From positions 186,001 to 250,000 of the forward strand of contig VWND01000003.1 of the NCBI GenBank assembly GCA_009599575.1: a DNA stretch of 64,000 nt. Direction: 5' to 3'. The stretch comes from Blumeriella jaapii (Eukaryota > Ascomycota > Leotiomycetes > Helotiales > Drepanopezizaceae). The notes below the pieces were generated by a model. That model was given only the letters and a program-made list of their open reading frames with translations, had not been told where the DNA came from and made no database searches. The translations under genes were made by a program, and so were the position numbers. Below are positions 43,985 through 56,510 of the stretch, in pieces (the first letter of the stretch is position 1; each line of letters opens with the position of its first letter).

Positions 43985-44261
43985 TGTTAATAATATAACG
44001 ATTTAATTAACCGAAAAGCTGAGAAATCAATCAATTAGTCGCCGTGTTTATATAATATAAAAAACGAGCTTTTGGTTTTGTAACAAAGATATTCATTTAA
44101 AATTAATAATTGCAAAAGGCAGAGATGCTAAAAGGAAAATGCCTTATATATATGAATAGTTTCCATAGTTAATAAAAAGGCCCACCAGAAGACCAGGGAG
44201 CTTGCAACTATACGTAGTTGCTGGGGTGACACGAGGGGTGGCAACAGAATGAATCGTCACA
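43985..44261 (-). repeat. Cb 5' LTR (277 bp)
   Basis: TGTTAATAATATAACG to AATCGTCACA, paired with the Ca LTR. Outward of it the sequence becomes Cc RNase H (matches 21560 onward). The hairpin GCAACTA-TACG-TAGTTGC is at 44204-44221. Confidence 0.88.
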
Positions 44262-44399
44262 GTTTAGCTTTGCGAAAGCTATAGTTTTGCTAAAATAAGC
44301 GATTAAAAGCTAGTCGTTATTATAAAATTGCGAAAGTATAAAAGCTATTACGCCGTCGGAAGCGTCAGTTTTTAATATGCAAAAAAGGTTTTGCTTGTA

Positions 44400-45420
44400 A
44401 TATTATAAAACTGATGCAATAATAAAGGCTAGTATAAAAAGGTCGAAATTCTTTTGATATTCAGAAATAAAATTGTAAAAACGTTAGCCTTAGTTAAATA
44501 AACCAAAGGCTTTGCAATTATATCGTAGTTTCGAATAAAACGTCGGTAAAAATTACAAAAACTAAAAAAGCTTTGTATATTTTTTATAATAATAAAAAGC
44601 TTTCAGTAAGCGACCACGGAAACTTTTTCTGAGTTTATTTCTAGGCTTTTAATCGAAATAATAAAATCTAAATAACGGATTCGAATAACGTTAAATTTAA
44701 ACTTTCGAATATCGGCCTGTAATTCAGCGTCAGCGAGCTTTTGAAGCATTTTGCAAACGTATATAACGTATTTTAAAAGGTCGGACGAATAAATAAAAAT
44801 GTTATTTAAATATGCAATATAAAAATCGTTTAAATAATCGAAAAAAACGTCGTTTATATAGCGTTGATAAATTGCGGATTCGTTAATAAAGCTAAAAAAT
44901 AGCATTTTGCATTTATAAGCGCCGTAACGCGTACGAAACGTCGTCAGTTTTTTACTAGCGAAATTTATTCGAATTTTATAAAAAGCTTAACGAATATCGA
45001 ACTTCGTAAAAATTCGCGCTTTCGAAAAACGAGCAAAAGTTTTATTAATAAAAAAAAAAATAGCGATTTTTATAAATAATATTATTAAAAGCTCGATAAT
45101 CGATACAGAAACGTAATAAACCGTCGGGTTTTTTGGCGAAAAACATTGGAACAGCGAAAAAAGCGGTAAAGGGTTCGATAAAACTTTTGTTAAAATTATT
45201 TTGCAGATAGGTTTTAATAATTTCGAGCTTTGAAATCGACATTTTATATAAAAAAGTATATTTCAGCTTTTTTTCATTTATAATAAGCTCGATTTTATGG
45301 TCGTAGGGCCGGTAAAAGGCTAGTTCGTTATTGGCGGCCTTAAAAAATACGTGTTCGAGGTTTTTGTATTCCGGGGAAAAAAATTCGAAAAAAGATTTAT
45401 TCGAAATTAATTTTGCTAAG
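44400..45420 (-). pseudogene. Cc reverse transcriptase
   Basis: Two open blocks: 45045-45242 (MSISKLEIIKTYLQNNFNKS, FAKKPDGLLRFCIDYRAFNN) and 44603-44905 (ESAIYQRYINDVFFDYLNDF, then YLNNIFIYSS, LQADIRKFKFNVIRIRYLDF). The second spans the catalytic box, where YLDD reads YLNN, as in Ca and Cb. FGFCNFYRRFI-type sequence follows near 44550. Confidence 0.85.
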
Positions 45421-46090
45421 CTAATTAAAAAGGTCGAAATCGATATTTCGTTCGTTTTGAAACGTTCGAAAAAACTATAAAATTAGGTTTTAAGAAAATT
45501 ATTATACGTAAAATCGTTTAGTATTTTGTCGATTTCGTACAAAAAATTTGAAAACATTTTAATTGCTTTTTTTCTGAAAATCAGCTTAAAAGCGTATGTA
45601 ATAATTTGGCAAATAAAAATTAAATAAGCAGTAGGTTAAAAAATTCGTTTTCGAACTGGTCGTTTAGAAGGTTCAGAAAATAGCTTATTTAAATTATCGA
45701 TTATATTAAGCTAAAAGGCTATTGCGGCGAAGGTTTTTTTTTCGGTTTTTAATATAATTGTTTTTCGTAAAATAAGAAAGCTGTTTTGACGAAGAAAAAA
45801 AAAAAAAAAAGAAAAAATAATAAAAAAAAAATCGTTAGCCTGAAAAAATAGTGATATGATTTCTTATATTATTTTATTGGCGTCGCTATCGAAATTGGCA
45901 CCGCGAGTAAAATTCGACCTTTTCGCGCTTCGCATAGCGTCGTAAATCTGCCATAATTAATTAAGGTTTTTATTACGTTTTACAACGTCGTTTTGATAGC
46001 GAAATTAAATTTTTCGGAAATATAAATAAAAGATTTTAATATAATAAGCGTAAAAAACTATAGGAAAATAAAACTTCGGCTAATAAAGCT
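45421..46090. other. Cc protease to RT interval
   Basis: No continuous frame. Hairpin repeat at 45879-45906. Confidence 0.5.
45879..45906. repeat. Hairpin repeat in Cc
   Basis: GGCGTCGCTATCGAAA then TTGGCACCGCGAG. This is the best preserved of the three family C units together with 17423-17450. Confidence 0.55.
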
Positions 46091-46500
46091 TGCGTTTATT
46101 ATAATTTAATAAAATTTAATATTCGGCCAACCAAGCTTTTTTTAAAATTATATTATAATTTCCGAGGTTGATAATTAAAAAAAAAATAAACGATTATATT
46201 TAATTATTAATAATAAAATTAAAAAGCGTAAAATATATAATTAAATGGCCACGAGTTTTATTATATTTTTTTAAAAAAAAAAAAGCCGAAAAAAATTAAA
46301 TTAAAAGTTTTTAAAAAAAAAAAAAGATTTAATTAGCGCCGAATCGATTAACGCATAACCGTTCGTTTTAAAATCGGCGAGCGCTTTTATTTTGTACGAA
46401 AAGTTATTTTTAATAAATATAACGGAAATTATTAGTAAATCGCTATTAAAAAGCTTTCGAACGTTAAAATAACGCATATCGCGCAATACGCTTAAAAAAA
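46091..46500 (-). pseudogene. Cc aspartic protease
   Basis: Minus frame 46301-46486 (MRDMRYFNVRKLFNSDLLII, KIKALADFKTNGYALIDSAL). The catalytic Asp of DTG is kept in this copy (DFK). It is near identical to Ca. Confidence 0.75.
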
Positions 46501-46561
46501 AAGCTTTGCTTAGGCCTGAACGTTTCCTCGACTAGCGGAAAAGCTTTTAACTTTTTCGTAT

Positions 46562-46829
46562 TGTAAAAGTAGGTAGGAAAATCAGACTGATACGGCCATA
46601 TATCGGTGGGTAAGATAGTCTAGGGAATCCCTAGAAAAGACTGAAAAAAAAAAAAAAAAAATTAAATAAAGGTATAAATTGAAATGCGTGCTTACGGTAT
46701 TATCTAAAGGAATGCTTTATTCTTATATTTGTTAAAAATAGTTAATGGCAAAAGGTTTCGGAAGGATTTATGCTTCGATCATAGTTAAAACTACCAACTT
46801 TTATTAATACAAAGTATTATCGTTTTATA
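46562..46829 (-). repeat. B5 3' LTR
   Basis: TGTAAAAGTAGG to ATCGTTTTATA, the family B LTR in reverse, 268 bp. Confidence 0.9.
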
Positions 46830-46959
46830 TTCTGTTTAAATAATATACGTAATCGTTTCTAACTACGATTAAAAAAAACATAACTTTATTAAATGCAATT
46901 TAGTTTATCTTATATAATTTAAAAATTAATTAATTAAAAACTTAATTTTTTAGCCTTAT

Positions 46960-49389
46960 ATTTTTTCGGTTTTCTAACCCGTTCTTAGCCTTTTTGCTAT
47001 TGGCTCCTGCGGAAAAATAACGTTTCGCTTATCGTTTAAATTATTTTATTTATTTTGCTTTTTTAAAAAATAGCTTAATAAAATATCAGTCGAAATATCG
47101 TTTAAATTTACAAACGTTTTAATAGCTTTTTCGTCGATAATATTATTAAATATCGCCGCGACGAATGCTTTCTACGATTTTTTTTCGTAAATAATAAATT
47201 TCAATTTCTAAACGTGGTTTTACGTTTTATAAAAAACGCTAAAAAATTTTGTATTAAAATCGTAGAAATAATCGATTAATTCGTCGTAATTAAAACCGAT
47301 TAACGCTTTTGCTTCGCGTAAAACTAATAGATCGGACCACGGTTATTTACCGACGAATGCTTTTAAAAAGGCTCCGAAGCCTGTAAAAGAAATTATTTTA
47401 CGAAATAATTCGAAAATAATCGTTTGCAATCGAAACCATCGAAAATATTATAATTATTTTCGCCGTAATATAAATAATATCAGATTACTTATCGAATTAT
47501 CGTTTTCGAAATAGTTTCTGTATTTTTGCGCCGTATAATTATTCGAATAAACTAATATTGCGCCGTCGATTTCTTGGGTCCTGAATCTGACGAAAACCTT
47601 TTGTTTAATCGAAAAGCTGATAAAAATTATTTTATTTTTTATTCCGTAATTTTCGGTTTCGTAATCCGATAAAATAACCGAGGCTATTATTTTAAACGCG
47701 CTGAAATACGAAAAAGCTAGGCTTTTTTAAATAGTTTTAATTAGCTTAGCGTCGTAGTATAATTGCAAATAAGCTTCGATTATTTCCGAATTGTATACGA
47801 ATGCAAGCAAAACGTAATAATCGAAAATAGCGTCGGTAAAATTTTCGATTTTTTTTTTTTTTTAAAAATCGGCGATATCGAACTTTGTAACCGTAATACG
47901 ATCGGAGCCAGCGAAACCTAAAACGATCGGAACGTTAAAATATATTATAAAACGGCAGTTTTCAAAGTTTCGAATAATTAAAACAGCGAAATAAAAGCCG
48001 GAATGCATTTTAAAAGCTTGTTAAATAAAATTGTAAAGCATATTAGCGAAAAAAGTTGTAAGCGCTTTTTAGATTTTAATTTATCGAAAATAATATTTAT
48101 ATATAACTATTTTTTTTTTTATAAAATGCAATAGTAGCTTGTTTTTTCCGTTGCAAAACTTTACGTAATTAACGAATTCGCAGCTTAATTTAAATAAATT
48201 TTAAAATATTTTTTCGGTCGAAAGGCCAGAAAAGTCGGCTTTTAAAAATACTCGTTGCTTTTATTTTTCTACGTTTTAGTCGAATTTTATAATCGCGCTA
48301 AAAATCTTAAGATCTGTTTTAAAATTTACGTAGCCCAAATAAATCTTAGCACGCGCTTAAGTAATTTTCGCAATTTTTCGTCGGAATATAAATTAGTTAT
48401 TAAAATTAATTTCGAATATATCGTAATCCGAATTTTTAATAGCAGCGAATCGACCAGCGAAACCGATAACGTTAATTTCTTTTATAATTAAATCGTAATA
48501 CGCCGCGTAATAACGTACGTAAAAATAGCAAAACTTACCGTCTTTTTTAACGTTAACGTTATTCGTAAAAACGAAATTAAAAAATCGAAGTTTTTTAACG
48601 AAAAAAAACTCGAGTAAAAACGGATTATCGTTTTTAAAAGTCTTTTTTATTTATTCCGGCGTATTATATTTGCAATTTTTCGAGAAAAATTTGGTTTAAT
48701 TTTCGTTCGAAGCAAAAAGAAAAAAACTGACGGATTTATTTGATTTTTATATAAAAATATCGAAATAAAACTTTTAAATCGTTTCGTCGTCGAAAGCGAA
48801 AGTTTTAAATAAAATAATTTAATTTTGCGCTTTTCGTATGATTTTTTCCGCGATAATTTCGATATTTTTTTTAAGCTTTTTCGGTCGAATCGTATAATAA
48901 TCGAAATTTTAAATACTTTTATTAAAGTTTAAAATATTAACGGTAATAATACGACGTTTTTAAACGCAGCAAGCGTTTTTGATATTTGCGTATTTAGTTT
49001 CGAAAAATTAAATTCAAAATCGTTTAAATTTTTTTTTTTCGAAATACCGGCGTTTTTTAAATCTGATTTCGTAAAATCGTCGCGTTTTTTGTTAATTAGC
49101 TTAAAATTCATAATTCGACGTCGATTTCCGGCTGTTTTTATTCGCGGTGCCTTTTTTGTTAGCGATATAAATAGTTTTTTTTTCCGAATAAAAAAGATTT
49201 CGAAAATATCGGCGCGCTTTTCTACGTTTTTTATTTTTATTTTTTCCGAAATCGTTTTTACAAATACAATAGATTTTTTATATTCGAATAAACGGTTGTT
49301 TGCTATTACGCTTTTGATTTCGTTTTCGGATTTGTTTTCGATAATTAAAAATGAAAATCGCCGAGTTGTTTTAGCTGCTTTAGAAGTAT
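46960..49389 (-). pseudogene. B5 accessory ORF, C-terminal two thirds
   Basis: This is the minus-strand counterpart of B2 40480-42950, including the open basic segment 48929-49111 (MNFKLINKKRDDFTKSDLKN, then NDFEFNFSKLNTQISKTLAA). Its N-terminal part is on the far side of B3 (60655-61470). The blocks GFNYDELIDYF (about 47280) and KNGKFCYF-like (about 48530) recur. The function is unknown. Confidence 0.6.
49141..49170. repeat. Hairpin repeat in B5 accessory ORF
   Basis: TTCGCGGTGC arm intact, opposite arm decayed to TTAGCGATATAA. Same site as 40708-40737. Confidence 0.55.
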
Positions 49390-49656
49390 TGTAAAACGGT
49401 GATACCTTGTATTAATAGGAGTTGGTAGTTTTAGCTATGGTTGAGGCATAGACCCCTCCGAAACCCCCTGCTATTAATTACTTTCAACAGGTATAAGAAC
49501 AAAGCACCCCCTTAGATAATACTATAAGCACGCAGTCCAATTCATACCTTCACTTATTTTTCTTTTCCTTTTTTCAATTTTTTTTAAGAATTTCCTAAAC
49601 TATTTTATTCACCGATATATGGCCGTATTAATCTGGTTTTTTTATTTACTTTTATA
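49390..49656 (+). repeat. B3 5' LTR
   Basis: TGTAAAACGGTGATACC start; end altered to TTTTATA. Confidence 0.92.
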
Positions 49657-50230
49657 TTTAATAATCTACGTAAAAATTCAAACTTCGATGTTTCGTTTTT
49701 ATATATTCGCCGATGCATCTTTTAAATTCATAATTAAAATCGATTTCGATATTTCGCTATTACGGCTTAAAAAACCTCTTATATAATATTATTCGCAGCT
49801 GCATTATATAAAAAACCCTTAATAACTTTTTTTATTTTACGCATAATTATTAAATTACAAAAATGCAATACATTTCAGAAACGTCCGAAATTACGGTCAG
49901 GCAATCCTGAACCGTGCGAAGTTTAAAATTCGAAAGTCGCTTTTATTTAAAAATAACAAATCGAATATTAATTTATACGCTTCGACCGCTGCGCTCGGCT
50001 TTTCTAAACTAGATTTTTTTTGATCAAACGTTTAGCGAAAACTTAATCTTCTGATTTTACGCTTTATAATTATAGCAATTACAATTTGCGGCTTCTTATT
50101 AAAAATAATAAAAAAATGGCTATACGTGTATTAATTTAAGTTACGAAATATCGAAACCGTGAATTATATAACAATATTATATCAATCCAGCTAATCTACC
50201 AAAAAACAAATTTTTTAACATATTATCCAA
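49657..50230. other. B3 leader
   Basis: Counterpart of 32283-32857. No gene seen. Confidence 0.5.
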
Positions 50231-51700
50231 ATATCTAAACGCAATTTTATTTTATTCAATTTTTTCAGAAAATACAAAAACCTTTTTAATAGCTTTTTTA
50301 TTAAAAACGATTTTTTTCATATTAAAAACCTTTAATTTGCAATTCCAAAAAACATTCATTTATTTAATTCAAATCCTACCAACACTTTTACTAATATTAT
50401 AAACAACGACGCTTTTCGTTTTCTTATACAAGGCCGCATGCCTCTCCCTGGCTCCCCTGATACACTTTTATTTAATAGCGCTAATATTACCGATTTTATC
50501 GAAAAATATAAAAAAACTTATAAGAATTTCGGAATTTTTAAAACTAAAATATTCGATAAACTCCCTCGTTATTATAACCCAACCATTAAAAATATTATTA
50601 AATCGATAAATAAATAAAAAATTATTAAAGTTCGAAATTGGCGCAAGCTAATTAAAACTTTAAAATCGAAATTCCGAAACCACGATCGCTAACAAATCCG
50701 CGATATTATCGCTTTTTTCAAGCAATTTATTATAACAGCTCGCTAAACCAAAAAACTCAAAGCCTATTATCGTACTTATACCAAAGTTTCTAACGTTTTT
50801 ATTAATAAAAAAATCTTAAACGAAATCGAATAAAAAAAATTATTTTTACTTGGCTTTCCAATTAACATTCGCAACAAAATTATTAAATATCTTAAAATTA
50901 ATAAATAAGATTCTGAAACTTTCGATTAATATTTCAAATTTATAAAATTCGTTTTTAAACAAAACCAAAGCGAACGTATTATTAAAGCCATAAACTAAAA
51001 AAAATCGCCCTTTCCTATTTACAAAAAAAACGTAAAAACTTTAATACAAAAACATGCCCAGCTATTAAAAGTTACCGAAATCGCTAAAAAACAATTAGTT
51101 ATTATATTATTTAATCGTTTTACAAAACCTACAGGTTTGGAAAAGCTTAACAAAAATATCGAAACTCTCGTATCAAAATTTACCGATATTAAAATTTAAG
51201 AATTTTAAAGCAAAATCGAAAGTTTTATGCAATAACAGAAAAAACTTTTTTACGTTAATTCGAATAATAAAAACGATCAAAATAGTTTTTATAACAATTA
51301 TTCCTTTTAAAATATTCGAAACGATCAGCTTCGCTAAGTCATCGTAAAAATAATAGCTGCCTAATAACAACTTTTTCGTATTAGCGATCAAAATCAGCGA
51401 AACACTAATTATAATAACGATTATTAAAAAAAAAAAAAAAACCAACGCGGAAATCAAAATCGCGGCTATTAAAATAATAAAAGTAATTATTAAAACAAAC
51501 CCCGTGGCCTTAAATATAAGTTTTGTAATAACAAAAAAATTTACTGCGAAAAACCTTATATTCGCTTTAAATGCAAAGTATTTAATTTTTATATAAATAA
51601 TAATATTTGCTATATTAATAAATACGAAGCAATTTGCTTCGGACCGACGGAAGCAGAAATAAGCCCTTTTAACAAAGCTGAAAATTAAAACTAATTAAAT
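50231..51700 (+). pseudogene. gag: B3 gag remnant
   Basis: Aligned with B2 gag. The start codon site reads ATA at 50231, so the frame has no initiator. The block around 50435-50615 keeps PLPGSPDTLLFNSANITDFI and the Cys-rich end lies at about 51510-51640. Gln/Trp-site stops throughout. Antisense frame 51173-51457 is a shadow. Confidence 0.7.
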
Positions 51701-52448
51701 ACTATTCGTTTAAAAATGAAAAATACGAAATGAAACGATTGCTTAAAAAACAAAAAAATGCAAAAACGATTTTTACTAATAAAAAAAAAAACATTCTAAA
51801 AAACGTACTAATCAAAAAAAAACTTCTATTTTAAATATAAATAAAATTTAAATATATAAATAAAAAACAAATACATATATTACTAATATAAATATCGCAC
51901 CAGCAGATATTATAATTATATAATCAAACCAGCGAATTACAAAAAAGCAAAATACTTTTATTTTATTCGCCAAACCAATTAATATAAAAAAAAACGTTAA
52001 AATCGAAAAAGAAAAAAATTTTGAAATTCGAAAAAAAACCGATAAAACCATTAAAAAAACGCTTATAATAAAAAAAATTAACGACGATATAAAAAATATC
52101 GACACCGACATTTCGATTTAAATTATTCAAAAAATACCAGCCTTTAAACGCCTATTATTAATACGAAGCAAAAAATAAATCGACAAATATATCAGCTCCG
52201 AAGCCGTCGACGAAATCATTAAAAAAATTATAAAACAAAAAATTAAATTAAAATTTAACGATTTATTTAATATAAAAGAAAAATTCGACAAAATTATTAA
52301 TAAACAAATTCCTGTATTAAAAAAAAACGAAAAAATTAAAATCACCCGCGAAAAAAACAATTTTAAATTAAAAAAAAACCAGAAAAAAATTTATAATACC
52401 GCAATTAATTTAGCCGATAAAAAAAAATCCTCGGAAAAAGTTAGCCTT

Positions 52449-52930
52449 TTGGCTTTCGCTATAAAAACCCAAAAGTCAAAACGACGAAACTGCTTTTACA
52501 CGGCTATAAAAGCATTAAAAATAAAAATAATATTTAAAAAAAATACGACCGCCCTCGTTTTATTCGATAATAAAACCGAAATCAATTGCATAAACCAAAA
52601 AACAGCCGAAGCTAATAATATTTCGATTATTACCGATAAACAAATAATTTACACGACCGTTAATAAAAATACTATTAAATTTAATAAAATTATACGAAAT
52701 ATAAAAGTCGACGTTAAAAATATTATTATTTATAAAAACTTTTTAATAATAAAAAAATGCTTTTATTCCATTATTTTTAAAATACCTTGGATTCTGAAAA
52801 GTTTCGTCAGTTTTAAATACACCGAAAACGGCCAAATAAAAGCTTTTTTTTAAAACTGGAACCGATTTTTCCAAAATTAAATTATCGTCGCCGGCGACAA
52901 AATTTTTTTAATCGACGTTTTATCGAAAAA
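52449..52930 (+). pseudogene. B3 aspartic protease
   Basis: This is the best preserved family B protease: a 134-codon frame (52449-52853) reading ALVLFDNKTEINCINQKTAE, IITDKQIIYTTVNKNTIKFN, VDVKNIIIYKNFLIIKKCFY, IFKIPWILKSFVSFKYTENG. The last block is the IxGMPWL-type strand of retropepsins in this lineage. The active-site Ser-Gly is replaced by Asn-Lys. Confidence 0.8.
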
Positions 52931-53002
52931 CGAATAGCCGGCTTTAATCCTAAGATAAACGCTAAATTATAACAAAACCTGAAAAATACTCGGCTAAAAG
53001 CA

Positions 53003-53034
53003 TTTACGTCGCTAATTAAAATAGCACCGCGAAT
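53003..53034. repeat. Hairpin repeat, B3 protease-RT interval
   Basis: TTTACGTCGCTA arm and TAGCACCGCGAA arm. The right arm is fully preserved here while B2 has GCATCGCG. Confidence 0.6.
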
Positions 53035-53239
53035 AAAATTAACTAATATTAATATTTTTAATTATCAATTCGAAAATAAAAGTTTCGAAGATTTCGTTTT
53101 CGTATTAAATAAATCCGACCTATATATTCTACCTTTTTATATTAATATCAGCATTTTTTACAAACGCAAAACTAATAAAATACGATCCGTAAATTTTAGC
53201 AAATCCGATAAAAATATCTCCGGAAAAATAAACGATTAA

Positions 53240-54260
53240 TTTGAAAAAAATAAAACAACAAAACCATTTTAACTAATTATTAGCGAATTTAAAAAACTTA
53301 TCACCGGCCGCTTTTCCAGCCTATTATTTAGCAGCCGATTTACAAAAAAACGATTTAATAATTTAGCAATCGAAACCTAATTTTTGTTAAAAAAAAAAAA
53401 AAATTTTATACGAAGTTTTACGCAACCGAAAAAAAGTTATAACTTTCGATTTTACCGAAATAAGCTAATTTAACTTTAACGTTACGCTCTATATCGATAT
53501 TAAAATCGTATTTTACAAAGCTTAATAAAAAAAAACTTTTTTAATTTCTAAAGCCTTTTAAAATAAAATAATCGAAATGCTAAAAAAACGAATCAAATAA
53601 AAAATCCTCGAATTTTGCCACGGCCCATACAAAAACAAATAGTTTATCGTTGCGAAAAAAAAAAAAAGTATTTACAAATTTATTATCGCAATCGTCGAAA
53701 TAAACAAAATAACGATACGAAACGCTAACGTATCATTTAATATCGATCAATTTTCAAACGAATTCGCGAAACTAATAATCGTTTTTTTTTTTCGACCTGT
53801 TTTCCGGCTACGATCATTTAGTTTTTAATCTACGATTTCGAAATATAACGACTATTTAAATTCCAATCGATTTACTGCGTATAACGAAAATACTTATAAA
53901 AGCTATTAATTTAATCGCTTAATTCGTAAAAATCGTATACAAAATTTTTATAATTTGCATTTCCGATATTGCTTTTTTTTACGTTAACGACGTCGAAATA
54001 AAAAGCTTCAAATTATATTATAATAATAAAAAAATCTTTTTTAAAATTCGACGTTATATAATAAAACATATTTAAAACATCGACAAAATTATAATTTGTT
54101 TCGAAAAAGCCAAAGTTATTATTAATTTTCGATTAAAATTTTGCATATCCGAAATAAATATCGTTGGTTATATAATTAACAGCGCTAACCGCTATTCTTA
54201 ACGAAAAAAAATTAAAAAAATCTGCGAATAAAAAAAATATAAAAATATTACCGAAGCCAA
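53240..54260 (+). pseudogene. B3 reverse transcriptase
   Basis: Plus strand: FIVAKKKKSIYKFIIAIVEI (about 53643), FDLFSGYDHLVFNLRFRN (about 53795), catalytic box FFYVNDVEIK (about 53972-54002) with the first Asp as Asn as in B1 and B2, then YNNKKIFFKIRRYIIKHI and FCISEINIVGYIINSAN. Confidence 0.8.
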
Positions 54261-54419
54261 AACCTTTATTAGCGTTATGATTTATTATCGCAATTAAATT
54301 AAAAACTTTTTTTAAAAAGCTGCATCCATTTACGTTATATAAAAAAAAAAATCGATTTCGTTTAAAAAAAAAAGCAAAGCAAAATTATAAAAGTTTTTAA
54401 AAACGATTTTTTATCGGCC

Positions 54420-54930
54420 TTATCGCTTATACGAATCGATTATAATTCAAACGCAAAAAAAATCATTCTGACTATCGACGCCAATATTTTCGGCTAAAAA
54501 ATTATATTATAATAAATCGATAAAAACAAAAAACGACATTTTTTACGATTCGAAAGCGATCTATAATCCCTCGCAAAAGCACGCTACGATACTATTAAAC
54601 GAAAATATCGAAACGCTTTTAAAGTAATAAAAAAAATAAAAAGCGAATTGTACGACGTATATTTTATTTTAAAAACAAACGCAAAAATTTTTATCGACCA
54701 ATTAAATAAAAAAACTAATAATTTGCCAAAAGTATTCGTTATTAATTAAATAATCTAAATGCGATTTATAAACTTCGAAATCAAACATATTAAAAAAACA
54801 ATTAACACAGCGGCAAACGGCTTTTCGAAACGAAAACGCTTTTATCCGTTTAATTTCGCTAAACAAAGCGAATAAAATATTAACGAATAAATTACTAACG
54901 AAATCGGCTGCTTCGCTATTTGCGTTTTAA
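54420..54930 (+). pseudogene. B3 RNase H
   Basis: Parallel to B2 37050-37550. Blocks IQTQKKSF, KNDIFYDSKAIYNPSQKHAT, and LYDVYFILKTNAKIFIDQLN (about 54650). Frame broken near the first carboxylate. Confidence 0.68.
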
Positions 54931-54950
54931 ATTCCATAAAGCCAAAATTA

Positions 54951-55043
54951 TTCGCGTTGCTATCTCGGTTAGCACCGCGAATAAAAAACACTAATTCTCG
55001 GGCCGAAAAAGCATTCGCGTCACCATCTCGGCTAATATCGCGA
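54951..55043. repeat. Doubled hairpin repeat, B3 RNase H-integrase linker
   Basis: Units 54951-54981 (TTCGCGTTGCTA / TAGCACCGCGAA) and 55014-55043 (TTCGCGTCACCA / TAATATCGCGAA), 63 bp apart as in B2. They lie in the open frame 54957-55187. Confidence 0.75.
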
Positions 55044-55049
55044 ATGGAT

Positions 55050-56510
55050 TTAACCGAAAACGATCGGAATAAGCCGATTAACGACGAAAATAAATTTTTA
55101 ATCGATAATTACAAAACCGAAAACTTTTATTTAATCGCATACTATTTAACCATTTTATTTAAATCACTTAACGTATTAAACTATTAATTTAAATTATTTA
55201 AAAACCAAACTTTCGACTATATTTTGGCCGATAAAAAGCTATATAAAATAAAAAACAATATATATCAAAAACGCTTAGTAATAAACAATAAAGCCGACAA
55301 ATTTCAAATTATAAAAAAAACCTACGAAAAAGTGTTTTATAAAAAAACTAAAACCATTTATTATCGAATCAACGACTTTTAATAAAAAAAATGCTTCGAA
55401 AACTGCAAAACCTTCGTTAAAAGCTGCGTTTTTTGCTAAAAACGAAAACCTGGCCGAAAAAAAAACTTATTATATCCGATGTAATTTTTTAAAATCTAGA
55501 AAAAAGTCAACTTCGACGTTATACGCGTACCGACCACCGATCGCGGTTATATATATTTCGTGCTCGTTATTAACGATTTATTTAAATAATTTAAAAAAAA
55601 ATCTTTTCGAAACGCTATTTTCGAAATTATAGCGATTTTTTTTTAAAAAAACGTTATATATCGATACGATTTGTTTAAAAAATTAAACGTCGATAATAAA
55701 TCCGAAAACAAAAGCGTTATTAAAACTTTCACAAAAAAATACGGTATTCAACGCATTCAAATCTTAGTTTACAATTCGAAAAGCAACGGATCCGTTAAAC
55801 AAAATCATAAAAATATTTTCGACGGCTTTTTAAAAGCTATTCGAAAAAGCTATAAACGTTGGTCGCGGAAATTCTCGAAAATGCTTTTTGCTATGCGTAT
55901 ATATATATACGCTTTTACTAAAATAATTTTATTTTTTATTTAATACGATAAAAACGCTCGACTGCTTTTAAAAACAAAATGGCTTATATAAAAGCTTTAT
56001 AACGTAATTAAAATAAAAACGAAAGCGGATCTATTAATAATAAAATCTAAATAATTAAATTACCGCGATATAAATATAAAAAAAATAATTCTGAAAAAAA
56101 AAAAATATAAAAAAGTAATTAAAAAAGTTTAAAATAAAATTAAAATTCTTAAAAAAACGCTAATTAAAAAAAAAAATTTGATTTTAGTTTACGACGTTCA
56201 ACGCGCTATTAATAAATCGGCCGATATTAAGCTTAATTATAAATGGCTCGGATTTTACGAAATATACGAAGCCGAATTAAATAAAAGCTATTATAAGCTT
56301 ACGAAACTCGATAAAACAAAATTAAAAAAAACGTTCGCCGCCAACCGGCTAAAACGATTTTACAAAAAAAACCAACAAATTTATCTTTTAAATTCTGAAT
56401 CAAAAAGCGATTCCGATTTCAGCGACTCCGACGACGACTCCGACCAAAGCGATTATATTTCTAAAAAAAAAAAAACCTCTAAAAAGATTTGAAAACGACC
56501 GAACGATAAT
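55050..56510 (+). pseudogene. B3 integrase with SH3-like C-terminus
   Basis: The catalytic second half is open at 55671-55943: MFKKLNVDNKSENKSVIKTF, KKYGIQRIQILVYNSKSNGS, then VKQNHKNIFDGFLKAIRKSY. The Glu expected after GxVE reads Lys (VKQ). The C-terminal domain is open at 56178-56492: DVQRAINKSADIKLNYKWLG, TFAANRLKRFYKKNQQIYLL, acidic tail SDSDFSDSDDDSDQSD. The NRLKRF end is a known feature of this fungal gypsy group's integrase. Confidence 0.85.

Larger units (their letters stand above)
19936..44261 (-). mobile_element. Cb, Ty3/gypsy family C copy, split by E and B2
   Basis: Its pieces are 19936-23226 (integrase end to protease-RT interval), 30505-32016 (protease to gag) and 43315-44261 (gag start to 5' LTR). 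E and B2 fill the gaps. Joining the pieces reproduces the uninterrupted order seen in Ca at 17430-19935. Its 5' LTR abuts Cc RNase H sequence, so Cb is inserted in Cc. Its 3' part was separated by the insertion of Ca and lies left of the window. Confidence 0.88.
44262..46561 (-). mobile_element. Cc, Ty3/gypsy family C copy, outermost host of the nest
   Basis: It is a piece from RNase H through RT to protease, interrupted on the left by Cb and on the right by B5. Its own LTRs are outside the window. The junction at 46561 matches the uninterrupted sequences at 18100 and 31125. Confidence 0.85.
46562..49389 (-). mobile_element. B5, left part, Ty3/gypsy family B copy hosting B3
   Basis: Minus orientation, with the 3' LTR at the left end and accessory ORF up to 49389, where B3 interrupts it. 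It continues at 60655. The flank-to-flank join regenerates the continuous accessory ORF sequence, with GTAT duplicated (49386-49389 and 60655-60658). Confidence 0.9.
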
